A stretch of DNA of 7,071 nucleotides from Cacconaster sp045642485 (GCA_045642485.1 JAZUIV010000029.1:1-7071), one strand, 5' to 3'; counted from the first letter of the stretch, positions 1 through 6,392 are shown. Notes: a model not told the origin generated them from the letters alone. Made by a program: numbers and translations.

Positions 1-1
1 C

Positions 2-247
2 CTGACCGACCGCAGTAGTTACGACGGCGACAGAGTTCTTTTCGCAGGTGTGTATCCTCCCGAGCGGCGTGCCCGGGATGACGGCCAGCCCTGGCAAGAT
101 ATCATCGACCATTCCTGCTACGACGGCTCACACATTGTGCTTGACGTCGAGCCTTCAGGAGAGAAGTTCTCCGTCACCACCCTCTCAGCCAGCGATGAGT
201 CCATGACAGTCAGGTCACATAAAGAGTTCGTCACAACGGACAAATGA
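2..247 (+). CDS. 3' end of an unrecognised protein (partial, cut by left edge)
   Basis: An open frame enters from the left edge (first full codon at base 2) and stops at TGA 245-247, giving the last 81 residues. A GTG at 50 lies inside the frame and is unlikely to be the start, because the frame is open and codon-like before it. The tail is hydrophilic and has no membrane segment. It contains two Tyr-Asp-Gly triplets (residues 7-9 and 40-42 of the visible part), each followed by a short hydrophobic strand (RVLFAGVY and HIVLDVE), which would fit a beta-rich extracellular domain. I do not recognise the family and assign no function. The next gene on this strand starts about 700 bases later, so this is probably the last gene of its transcript. 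Confidence 0.6.
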   Translation: MTDRSSYDGDRVLFAGVYPPERRARDDGQPWQDIIDHSCYDGSHIVLDVEPSGEKFSVTTLSASDESMTVRSHKEFVTTDK

Positions 248-363
248 TATTACTTTACACACTGACATCCAGCGCTACCATTTTGAATACAAAAGTCCAA
301 TTAGGAATTTGATATCCTATCTGGCCGGATGAAACGTGATTGGTTAGGCAGGCGTGATAAAAT

Positions 364-371
364 TACGTTTG
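364..371 (+). promoter_or_regulatory. Possible Bacteroides -7 box (TACGTTTG)
   Basis: TACGTTTG matches the Bacteroidota -7 consensus TAnnTTTG exactly. No TTTG -33 element sits 19-20 bases upstream (341-344 reads TGGT), so the match may be chance in AT-rich DNA. If active, transcription would begin near 377-380, at the foot of the first hairpin (381-418). Confidence 0.25.
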
Positions 372-380
372 GCTCATCCA

Positions 381-418
381 CATTTTGTACAGAAACTGTT
401 CTTTTCCTGTACAAAATG
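381..418. repeat. Perfect 12-bp inverted repeat, first of a pair
   Basis: CATTTTGTACAG (381-392) is followed after 14 bases by its exact reverse complement CTGTACAAAATG (407-418). As RNA it would form a 12-bp hairpin with a 14-nt loop. As DNA it offers two GTAC-centred half-sites 22 bp apart, about two helical turns, as a dimeric regulator might bind. There is no U-tract, so it is not a typical terminator. It is followed at once by a second palindrome with the same half-site spacing. Confidence 0.6.
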
Positions 419-432
419 GCTTCAAAGGCCTG

Positions 433-466
433 TTTGGTACCGGATCTGCCCTATTCCGGTACAAAA
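433..466. repeat. Second inverted repeat of the pair (11 of 12 bp matched)
   Basis: TTTGGTACCGGA (433-444) pairs with TCCGGTACAAAA (455-466) across a 10-base spacer, with one mismatch. The inner 8 bp GTACCGGA/TCCGGTAC match exactly. The GTAC cores (437-440 and 459-462) are again 22 bp apart, as in the first palindrome, and the arms share the TTTnGTAC / GTACAAAA edges. Six A residues follow (461-468 reads acaaaaaa), so on the - strand the hairpin is preceded rather than followed by a T-run. That argues against a + strand terminator. Confidence 0.55.
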
Positions 467-750
467 AAGCAAGGTGATAACGCGTTGATAGTTGCTGCAG
501 AAAACATACTCGGCTATGGAATGAAAAAGCATACGTTCTAACTCGATCCGTCTGGAGGGTCAGAATGACTGCTGCATGCCTCCACTGTAAATGAACCTTT
601 ATGCCATAGTGGCAGACTTTCGTTCGTGGAGCTTGCCGTGCGGGGTAGCGGTATCGAGCCAGGATTCCTTCTTCTTCAATGATGATGTCTTTCCCCATTT
701 CTATTTCCGCGTGTCAAAAAAGATAAAATCAATGGCTTTATTGCATCGAT

Positions 751-783
751 ATAGCACCTATTGCGATATGAAACAAGTGCTAT
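751..783. repeat. 7-bp inverted repeat ATAGCAC / GTGCTAT
   Basis: ATAGCAC (751-757) and its exact reverse complement GTGCTAT (777-783) flank 19 bases. An imperfect direct repeat (TTGCatCGATAT at 741-752, TTGCGATAT at 761-769) overlaps it. It lies about 80 bases upstream of the promoter box of the metallophosphoesterase gene and could be an operator, or chance. Confidence 0.3.
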
Positions 784-864
784 TCTGATTTGTCTATAAA
801 ACGGCGTGTTTTTGGACACAACAGACATGATTAGGCAGGTGAGCCCATATTTTACGACTTTTTG

Positions 865-873
865 TATATTTGC
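865..873 (+). promoter_or_regulatory. Predicted -7 box for the metallophosphoesterase gene
   Basis: TATATTTGC matches the Bacteroidota -7 element TAnnTTTG plus the frequent following C. No clear TTTG -33 box is present at the usual 19-base distance. Transcription would start around 878-881, leaving a leader of roughly 65 bases before the ATG at 946. No clear Shine-Dalgarno is seen before the ATG, which is normal for this phylum. Confidence 0.5.
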
Positions 874-945
874 AAATCAGTGGTGTTCTCCAAACAGAAA
901 GTGACTATTCACTGATATTGATATGCACCAACAAAGATTCAACAA

Positions 946-2496
946 ATGAAAAGAACGCATCTGACGATTGCAATAGCAATTCTCACAATCGGGTTTGCCG
1001 GTTCTTGCTCCAAGATTGACAATGGTTCGAAACACGTAGATCTGATTGATGACGGGTCCAGAAGGTTCGTCGTACTCTCCGACATCCACCTGATGCATCC
1101 GGATCTGCTTGTACACGAAGGGGTGGCATTCGACAAATACAACTGGGAAGAATGCAAACTGCTGCGCGAGAGTCCCGAAATCTTTGCGGCCACACTCGAA
1201 AGGGCACGGGAGTACAAACCGGATTTTCTTATTGTCTGCGGTGATATGACCAAGGACGGAGAAACCATCTCCCATAAGTATGTTGCTGAAAAACTCAATG
1301 AATTCATGAAACAGACTGGGGCCAGAATTCTCGTTGTTCCCGGAAATCACGATCTGACCAACCCTCATTCATTCAGATATGACGGGGCTATGTCAACACC
1401 TGAGCCGAGCGCTACCGAAGCGGATTTCGAAGAGATATATGCCGGGTGTGGCTATGCTGATGCCGTGGCACGTGGCCCGAGGAAACTTGACTATATGAAT
1501 TATCCCGCAGATGGCATCGCCTTTATCGGGGTCGATTCCAATGAACCGAACACTCCGAACCGGGCGGCGGTTCAGGGCGGCCTTACAAAAGAGCAGGTCT
1601 TGTGGGTGGCCGATATGGTTGAAAAAGCTCATACCGACAACCGATATGTCATTATGGGAATGCATCACAATCTCCTCGACTTCTACAACAATGCATCACT
1701 GATAAGGGGAGCGAATATCGCAAACGCAAGATATGAAGACTACTCCAACGAACAGTTGGTGACAGACCTGTGCAATGCCGAGATTGACGTGGTGTTCAGC
1801 GGACATTCACATATGCATTCCATCACATCCGAGAAACGGGGTGAACGGGAAATCTTCAGCATTGTCACGAGTTCCCTTGTGAATCTTCCAATTGCATATC
1901 GTACGGGAAGCATTTCAAAGGATGGACTTATGACAACACGGTCCGGCTATATGCAGGATGTGATGCCTTCCAATGGCGTCAATCTCAGAGAAGAGGGAAA
2001 AAAATATTGGTTCAAGCTCTCAGAATTTTATATGTACGAAGCCTCCAGGGTGTGCTGGGAAAATGAAATTGCCAAGATGCTGTTTTCCGAGATGTTGGGC
2101 CTTCATAGCCGTGAGGACGTAGAAAAACTTCTCGGAGAAAAAGTCAAGGTTCCCTTCTATCATTTCACATACTACACAAGCAACGGCAACGAACATCTGT
2201 ACAATCCTGACAGAAATTTCGAAGAAGGGAAGGCGGCCCTTGACGATGTCGTGGAACTTGTCATTGATGGCATAGCCCGGAAATTGATGGAAGATGATGA
2301 AGAATTGAGTTATGAAGAAGCTTTCGAAGAAGCAAAGGCATCCGTGGATTTCGTTGTAACCGCGCTCCTCGGAAAGGGATTGGATGATGTGAAATCGATG
2401 CTGTATGACTTCCTGAGCAGCGCCTACCATAACTATTACGGGACCGACCGCACTCCGGTTCCGGATGATTCCATAACGCTGCAGTTGTCAAAGTAA
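946..2496 (+). CDS. Calcineurin-like metallophosphoesterase lipoprotein
   Basis: A 516-residue predicted dinuclear-metal phosphoesterase that hydrolyses a phosphomonoester or phosphodiester of unknown identity. The N-terminus is a lipoprotein signal: Lys-Arg, a hydrophobic core, then lipobox FAGSC with the lipidated Cys at 21, so the protein is membrane-anchored outside the cytoplasm. All calcineurin-type metal motifs are visible in order: D46-I-H48 (in VVLSDIH), G99-D100, GNHD 133-136, the MHH at 239-241, and GHSH 286-289. The catalytic domain is about residues 38-310. A further ~200 residues follow, of which about 365-500 look mostly helical and acidic (runs such as EDDEELSYEEAFEEAK near 449-464); I do not recognise that part. 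The ATG at 946 is chosen because it gives the complete signal peptide. The gene stands alone: a promoter box lies at 865-873 and the next same-strand frame is 300 bases on. The family assignment is secure; the substrate is unknown. Confidence 0.93.
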   Translation: MKRTHLTIAIAILTIGFAGSCSKIDNGSKHVDLIDDGSRRFVVLSDIHLMHPDLLVHEGVAFDKYNWEECKLLRESPEIFAATLERAREYKPDFLIVCGDMTKDGETISHKYVAEKLNEFMKQTGARILVVPGNHDLTNPHSFRYDGAMSTPEPSATEADFEEIYAGCGYADAVARGPRKLDYMNYPADGIAFIGVDSNEPNTPNRAAVQGGLTKEQVLWVADMVEKAHTDNRYVIMGMHHNLLDFYNNASLIRGANIANARYEDYSNEQLVTDLCNAEIDVVFSGHSHMHSITSEKRGEREIFSIVTSSLVNLPIAYRTGSISKDGLMTTRSGYMQDVMPSNGVNLREEGKKYWFKLSEFYMYEASRVCWENEIAKMLFSEMLGLHSREDVEKLLGEKVKVPFYHFTYYTSNGNEHLYNPDRNFEEGKAALDDVVELVIDGIARKLMEDDEELSYEEAFEEAKASVDFVVTALLGKGLDDVKSMLYDFLSSAYHNYYGTDRTPVPDDSITLQLSK

Positions 2497-2510
2497 TATT
2501 GTTCCAACAA

Positions 2511-2533
2511 GGGAAGAATCTGATTTGCTTCCC
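2511..2533 (+). terminator. Weak terminator-like hairpin after the metallophosphoesterase
   Basis: GGGAAG (2511-2516) and CTTCCC (2528-2533) form a 6-bp stem with an 11-nt loop, 15 bases past the stop codon. No T-run follows (the next bases are gcggtaaac), so it may only protect the 3' end or may be chance. Its position is the main argument for it. Confidence 0.25.
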
Positions 2534-2738
2534 GCGGTAAACTCATTCAAATACACCCCACATTTTTGAGTGCGTACCAAAACGCTCTGTTCGCTGAAAG
2601 TCAGCAAGTTCCATCACACCGCTCACTATACGGACAAGTGTAGGCAACATTCATCTGCCTGTATAAATGACAGTAACGAGCCCACAAACTCACTGTCGGC
2701 GTTATGTGAAAATCCTTATATGTTTTAGAAATTTATTG

Positions 2739-2747
2739 TAAATTTGC
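2739..2747 (+). promoter_or_regulatory. Predicted -7 box in front of the orphan frame
   Basis: TAAATTTGC matches TAnnTTTG followed by C, the same form as the box at 865-873. The -33 position (2716-2719) reads TTAT, only a partial match to TTTG. A start of transcription near 2752-2755 would give a leader of about 47 bases to the TTG at 2801. It supports the idea that the small frame downstream is expressed. Confidence 0.4.
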
Positions 2748-2800
2748 AGTGGATTTCGAATTAGCTGTTAATCGTAAAGAGAGATACTTACCTTAACCGT

Positions 2801-3019
2801 TTGATTATAAGGAAGGATAATGGCCAGATTAAAGCTATAACCTGCCCTTTCCTGGACGGGAGCCGCCTCGGGTATGCCAAATTGAGCAACTGGGCATTCG
2901 AGAACGCCGACGGCTCTGCTATCTGCATTGACATGGACTACACCGGAGCGCAGCGGCATCAGGTTACCTTTGCCGGCCCGTTTGACTGCGGTACTGTCAG
3001 CAGGATTGTCTGGAATTAA
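2801..3019 (+). CDS. Small orphan protein or gene remnant, function unknown
   Basis: The frame from TTG 2801 to TAA 3017-3019 gives 72 residues. It reads like real protein: G/C-ending codons, a mix of aromatic, Gly, Asp and Cys residues (Trp near 31 and 71; Cys at 15, 42 and 63) and alternating polar/hydrophobic strands (for example GSAICIDMDYT), suggesting a small beta-rich domain without signal peptide or membrane segment. The start is doubtful. The frame stays open back to 2765 after a TAG at 2762-2764, but holds no ATG or GTG start, so initiation would need TTG 2801. An AGGAAGG at 2809-2815 lies just downstream of that TTG and instead precedes an out-of-frame ATG (2820) that yields only six codons. 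A frameshift in that stretch, or a 3' gene fragment, is therefore also possible. The frame ends 18 bases before the convergent hydrolase gene. I do not recognise the family. Confidence 0.4.
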   Translation: MIIRKDNGQIKAITCPFLDGSRLGYAKLSNWAFENADGSAICIDMDYTGAQRHQVTFAGPFDCGTVSRIVWN

Positions 3020-3031
3020 TTACGTGGAACC

Positions 3032-3054
3032 AAAAAACTAATTCGACGCAATTA
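3032..3054 (-). terminator. Weak A/T hairpin plus T-run at the end of the hydrolase gene
   Basis: On the - strand a 5-bp stem TAATT/AATTA (3039-3054 on the given strand, loop cgacgc) overlaps the stop codon. Six T residues follow it immediately (A-run 3032-3037). The stem is too A/T-rich to be a strong intrinsic terminator, but the position and the T-run fit. Confidence 0.25.
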
Positions 3055-6000
3055 TTACAGAGAACGGCTCGCATAGTCCATATTTATCGAAAATATACTC
3101 GTCCCCTCCGTGTCGTCTGTCCACACCGTACCAGGAGAACGGATCCATAAGGCCGTGACGAGGGGAGAAATGAGGGCCGAAGAGGCTGGAAAGACTGCCA
3201 GTGCATATCACTTCAACCGTATTGGTTCCTTCCTTGATGAAAGGAGTGATATCGAGTTCGTATGGCTTGAATCCTATTATCCCTGCTTTCTCGCCGTTTA
3301 CCAGGACTTCGCATACGGTTCCGTTCCATTCGCCAAGCTTTACGAGATATCCCTCTGTCGGGTCATTGATCTCATAACTGTTCCCGTATGCTACATCCCA
3401 GCTGTAGAACGGAATCCCCTGCTCAGTCCATGGACCTGTCTTCATCGGAACCGGTGCTTTGATCATCCATCCGTAAGATGTCGGCGCAAGCGAGAAATCT
3501 CCGGATACGAATCCATAGGATATCTCGGCGAACAGACTCATTGTCTCTCTGCGGAGTCGGATGGTATTTGTACCCTTGATGACGAATTTTCCGATTTCGT
3601 AACATCCGTTCCTGGCATCAAGGGGATGGACATCCGGCATCGGTTCCACATCGTGCCCGTTGATGCTGACACTCCATAATTGAGGTTTCTCACATATGAA
3701 TTTCATATCAGACCAGTCAAAATCGTCTGCTACCACAAAATCGTAGGAAACTGTGATAGGGCCTGTCTGAAGGGTGTCCTTGTCGAAAAATTCATGTTTA
3801 TACTGGATGGACCTTTCCCACGGATTGTACCATCCGAATTCTTCGTAGAGATCGGTGCATGCATCGAGGACATACTTCTCATCGGATATGCACCCGTCAA
3901 TCGAATACCTGCAATAATCCAGAGTGAGGTAGTTGTCACCGAGTCTTTCCACCGCCGTCTCTGAAGCGGGTGTGAGAACCTTGCCCGTGGCAATCAGCTT
4001 TCTTTTGACCTCAAGCCCTGCCATATCAGCGCTCTTCTCCGGAGCGAACAGAAGGATGTCGCCGGCAGGAGATAATACGATGTCGGCACTTACTGTTCCG
4101 TCATCATTGACAGAACATGTATATGCCGATATCTCCCCCGTCATAGTATCAAGATATTTGAGACCGGCTCCATTTATTCGGATTTTAACACTCTCATTTT
4201 CCGTCAGGGAGGAATTGGTAATATAGAGCAGAGTACCTTCATCGAACACACGGCACTGATGATACAGGTCGTTGCCGTGGATTTCTTCAAATTGAACTTT
4301 GTCGGATGCGAGTTCGTCAAGAATCACATTATCCCTGATATCTGCATCTGAATTCCATAACTCGGGCAGGACAGAACTTTCACACGCATTGACAAGAACC
4401 GGCTTGGAAAGCGCGATGATGGTGCCGCCCTGCTTTGCGAATGCGCTCAGCAAATCCGCAGTCTCCGGGAACAGTGTCTCCACCATTTCGGGGATTATCA
4501 CGGTGGAATAGGATCTTTCCCCTACAATGAATTTTCCTCCCTTCGCTTTGCCATGTCTTGCTATTATGGATTCGCTGCCGAGGTCATACTCCACCTGATT
4601 CTTTTCAAGTCCTGTGATGAACTCCTGGAAATTGCATCCGATATCATATCCCATTCCATCCTGTCTGTAGTAACAGGTATTGTACATCCATATCGTCGAG
4701 GTAGGCTCGAGAATGAGGATGTCGTTCACCTGTTCTCCCTGGCTGAGTGCAAGCGACAGCCTGGCCACATGGTCGTTGAGCATCTTGTAATCTTTGGACC
4801 AAGGGGAATAGCCGGTGAAAAAGTCAGGATAGTCCAGTTTGCGTGCTCCTTCGATCGTGACATTGGCATAATGCTGGTTCATGAAGTTCACGCCGAGTGC
4901 ATACTCCCAATCTGCAAGACGCTTCATATCCTCGAAGGTCAGATCCCAGCCTGCACCGCCATAGCTCTCACAAAGAGTCCGGGTATATCCCATCTGGTTG
5001 GCAACGCTGCGCAGTTCCTTTATGATACGCACGTTACCCCATTGGGCATTAGGGCTTTTATCATCAAAATTATTGAACAGCATGTCGACCGCAGGCAGAT
5101 GATGATACTCGTACATGGCCATATTGTCCGCAACGTTATTGATATTCGGCCACTCGTGATCCCAATAATGTCCGGTCCACAGCAGTCCGTGCGAGCGACA
5201 GTATCTGTCCCAGGGTTGGGCCCAGTTCTCCACAAACAGACGATGTTTGGTGTAATGGAAGTCATATCGTACCTGCTTCCAATTCGTGCCTGTCTCCTCT
5301 TCCATCATAGGCAGATGAGTGAGGAGGTCGTAACCCCAATCCTTCTTGAATTCATCTGCCATTCCCGGTGTCCAATTCAAGAAATGAGGCTCATCGGAGA
5401 ATGTGCCTTTGACGACTGTGCCAAGTTCCCTGCCAAATTCCTTTTCATATCCCGACATTGTAAGTTCTATGAATTTCTCGGTCACTCCGGGATAAAGCAG
5501 GTCGACATATGGCATCCCGGCCGTCCAAGGAGAAGCTTCTGCATACCTGTTCTCGAATAAATAATATGTTCCGGGAACATCACGATATCCATTGATGGTT
5601 CCTGTGATGTCGATAAATTCGTCTCCTTCTCTCTTCAGGCACACGCCCCAATCCTTATTTTCAGTGGGAACTGCATTTACCTTGAACATATGGAGGTCTG
5701 TCGGATGGTCATATGACTCCGGCATTTCTCTCTGCACGTGCCCGCCTGCGAAACCGCTCGGATATGAATTCTCGTCATATATCCATATGTCCAAGCCCAG
5801 TTCCTTGCCCTTCTCTACGCTGTATCGCCACAATTCGAACCATTCGTCGGACAGGTACTCCGTTTCGATTCCCGGTCTCGGATGGATGAATGCGCCTCCG
5901 AATCCCTGCTCCTTGAAGTCGGCAAGCATACGGTCAATATCGGCGTGAGTCACGTTTGCATTCCAAGTCCAGAGCGGTGCGGGGCGGAAGTCCTTGCCCG

Positions 6001-6136
6001 GATCGGCAAACATTTTTTCCACGTCAGCGAAGGACTGTGTCCTTTCTTTTCCAAGATCGTCACCGGCCTGCGCACATGACATAAAAATCATACCCGCTGA
6101 AACAATAGATAAAATGATGGATAAGCGCCTTTTCAT
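3038..6136 (-). CDS. GH106-family glycoside hydrolase (predicted alpha-L-rhamnosidase) lipoprotein
   Basis: A 1032-residue protein, close to full length for GH106, a family of inverting, calcium-dependent alpha-L-rhamnosidases that act on plant glycans such as rhamnogalacturonans. The signal peptide ends in lipobox FMSC with the lipidated Cys at 21, so it is anchored outside the cytoplasm. The barrel (about residues 48-465) carries the family landmarks: PLWTWN at 54-59, GFGGAFIHPRPG at 78-89, YDENSYPSGFAGG at 120-132, SDEP at 247-250, GHYWDHEWP at 322-330 and CESYGGAGWDLTFEDMKR at 389-406. E248 and E390 are good candidate catalytic or metal-binding acids, which is inference. Residues ~465-580 resemble a Rossmann-like accessory domain (GGTIIALSKP at 570-579). 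Residues ~790-1030 form two beta-sandwich, galactose-binding-like units (WSVSINGHDVEP at 821-832; CEVLVNGEKAG at 942-952). The ATG at 6136 gives the full signal peptide and has AGGA seven bases upstream. Promoter: 6171-6201. No SusC/D, sulfatase or other hydrolase adjoins it in view. Exact linkage specificity is not readable from sequence. Confidence 0.9.
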   Translation of the reverse strand: MKRRLSIILSIVSAGMIFMSCAQAGDDLGKERTQSFADVEKMFADPGKDFRPAPLWTWNANVTHADIDRMLADFKEQGFGGAFIHPRPGIETEYLSDEWFELWRYSVEKGKELGLDIWIYDENSYPSGFAGGHVQREMPESYDHPTDLHMFKVNAVPTENKDWGVCLKREGDEFIDITGTINGYRDVPGTYYLFENRYAEASPWTAGMPYVDLLYPGVTEKFIELTMSGYEKEFGRELGTVVKGTFSDEPHFLNWTPGMADEFKKDWGYDLLTHLPMMEEETGTNWKQVRYDFHYTKHRLFVENWAQPWDRYCRSHGLLWTGHYWDHEWPNINNVADNMAMYEYHHLPAVDMLFNNFDDKSPNAQWGNVRIIKELRSVANQMGYTRTLCESYGGAGWDLTFEDMKRLADWEYALGVNFMNQHYANVTIEGARKLDYPDFFTGYSPWSKDYKMLNDHVARLSLALSQGEQVNDILILEPTSTIWMYNTCYYRQDGMGYDIGCNFQEFITGLEKNQVEYDLGSESIIARHGKAKGGKFIVGERSYSTVIIPEMVETLFPETADLLSAFAKQGGTIIALSKPVLVNACESSVLPELWNSDADIRDNVILDELASDKVQFEEIHGNDLYHQCRVFDEGTLLYITNSSLTENESVKIRINGAGLKYLDTMTGEISAYTCSVNDDGTVSADIVLSPAGDILLFAPEKSADMAGLEVKRKLIATGKVLTPASETAVERLGDNYLTLDYCRYSIDGCISDEKYVLDACTDLYEEFGWYNPWERSIQYKHEFFDKDTLQTGPITVSYDFVVADDFDWSDMKFICEKPQLWSVSINGHDVEPMPDVHPLDARNGCYEIGKFVIKGTNTIRLRRETMSLFAEISYGFVSGDFSLAPTSYGWMIKAPVPMKTGPWTEQGIPFYSWDVAYGNSYEINDPTEGYLVKLGEWNGTVCEVLVNGEKAGIIGFKPYELDITPFIKEGTNTVEVICTGSLSSLFGPHFSPRHGLMDPFSWYGVDRRHGGDEYIFDKYGLCEPFSVIIASN

Positions 6137-6170
6137 TGCAATTCCTAATATTGGTGTAGACAGATTTTCC

Positions 6171-6201
6171 CAAAGTTAAATAAAGATTGTGTAGATAAAA
6201 A
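6171..6201 (-). promoter_or_regulatory. Predicted promoter of the GH106 hydrolase gene
   Basis: On the - strand the -7 box is TAACTTTG (complement of 6171-6178), an exact TAnnTTTG match. Nineteen bases upstream of it is TTTT (complement of 6198-6201), one change from the TTTG -33 element. Transcription would start near 6164-6166, giving a leader of about 28-30 bases. An AGGA (complement of 6143-6146) lies seven bases before the ATG, an unusual Shine-Dalgarno-like feature for this phylum. The MITE at 6219 begins only 17 bases beyond the -33 box. Confidence 0.6.
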
Positions 6202-6215
6202 ATCCAGCCAAGACC

Positions 6216-6392
6216 TTAGAAGCTGTTTAAATTTGATTGCCAAAATTTATTATAGCAGATTTTTTGATGGATTTGCGCTTGAAATGAGGGAGCATGCCGG
6301 TTGGTATGTGACCGAATTGAAAGTGCAAAGACACGAAAAAGATGCATAAAGATTACCAAGTTATTTTTTAATAATGACTAAACAGCTTCTTA
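6216..6392. mobile_element. MITE-like element with 11-bp terminal inverted repeats and TTA target duplication
   Basis: GAAGCTGTTTA (6219-6229) and its exact reverse complement TAAACAGCTTC (6379-6389) bound a 171-bp element. It is flanked directly by TTA at 6216-6218 and TTA at 6390-6392, the expected 3-bp target duplication. The interior is A/T-rich and non-coding, with a small hairpin CATGCC-ggtt-GGTATG (6293-6308). No transposase fits, so it must be mobilised in trans. A TNA duplication is known for parts of the IS5 family (IS1031/IS427-like groups), so an element of that kind is the likeliest partner; that is inference. It sits in the divergent intergenic region between the hydrolase promoter and the toxin-antitoxin promoter and breaks no gene. 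Confidence 0.72.

Larger units (their letters stand above)
248..945. other. Long intergenic region without a supportable gene
   Basis: About 700 bases separate the partial gene from the metallophosphoesterase. Short frames exist on both strands (for example 329-541 +, 363-698 - and 591-788 +), but they overlap each other. The first two also read straight through perfect palindromes, and none has a recognisable domain. What the region does hold is two consecutive long inverted repeats (381-466), a TACGTTTG box just before them (364-371), a 7-bp inverted repeat (751-783) and the promoter box for the downstream gene (865-873). No tRNA, rRNA or CRISPR pattern is seen. Confidence 0.6.
2497..2800. 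other. Intergenic region with weak hairpins and a promoter-like box
   Basis: This 304-base gap has no supportable gene. It contains GGGAAG (2511-2516) facing CTTCCC (2528-2533), a possible but T-less terminator for the metallophosphoesterase gene. It also contains a small perfect hairpin GCTGA-aag-TCAGC (2593-2605), and an 8-bp stem with two G-U pairs, TGTAGGCA (2639-2646) with TGCCTGTA (2656-2663). A TAAATTTGC promoter-like box sits at 2739-2747. Confidence 0.45.

Noticed and set aside
553..586. TGGAGG/CCTCCA hairpin as a terminator
   Set aside because: The stem is only 6 bp with a loop of about 20 bases and no T-run, so chance is sufficient.
329..698. Overlapping short frames on both strands (329-541 + and 363-698 -) in the left intergenic region
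   Set aside because: Both run through the perfect palindromes at 381-466, which constrain the bases without any protein pattern. Neither translation is recognisable. A structural or regulatory role for the DNA is likelier.
591..788. 65-codon + strand frame in the left intergenic region
   Set aside because: It has no recognisable motif, no ribosome site and A/T-rich intergenic-like composition, and it ends inside the inverted repeat at 751-783.
877..1368. 163-codon - strand frame overlapping the start of the metallophosphoesterase
   Set aside because: It is antisense to the metal-binding motifs of the real gene and has no domain or start signal of its own.
3110..3679. 189-codon + strand frame antisense to the hydrolase C-terminus
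   Set aside because: Its translation is rich in Cys, Arg and Pro with no domain pattern, and it lies fully within the sandwich domains encoded on the - strand.
4553..5560. 335-codon open frame on the + strand inside the hydrolase gene
   Set aside because: It is wholly antisense to the GH106 coding region, whose motifs are unmistakable. The translation has no recognisable domain and is the usual shadow of a G/C-ending-codon gene on the other strand.
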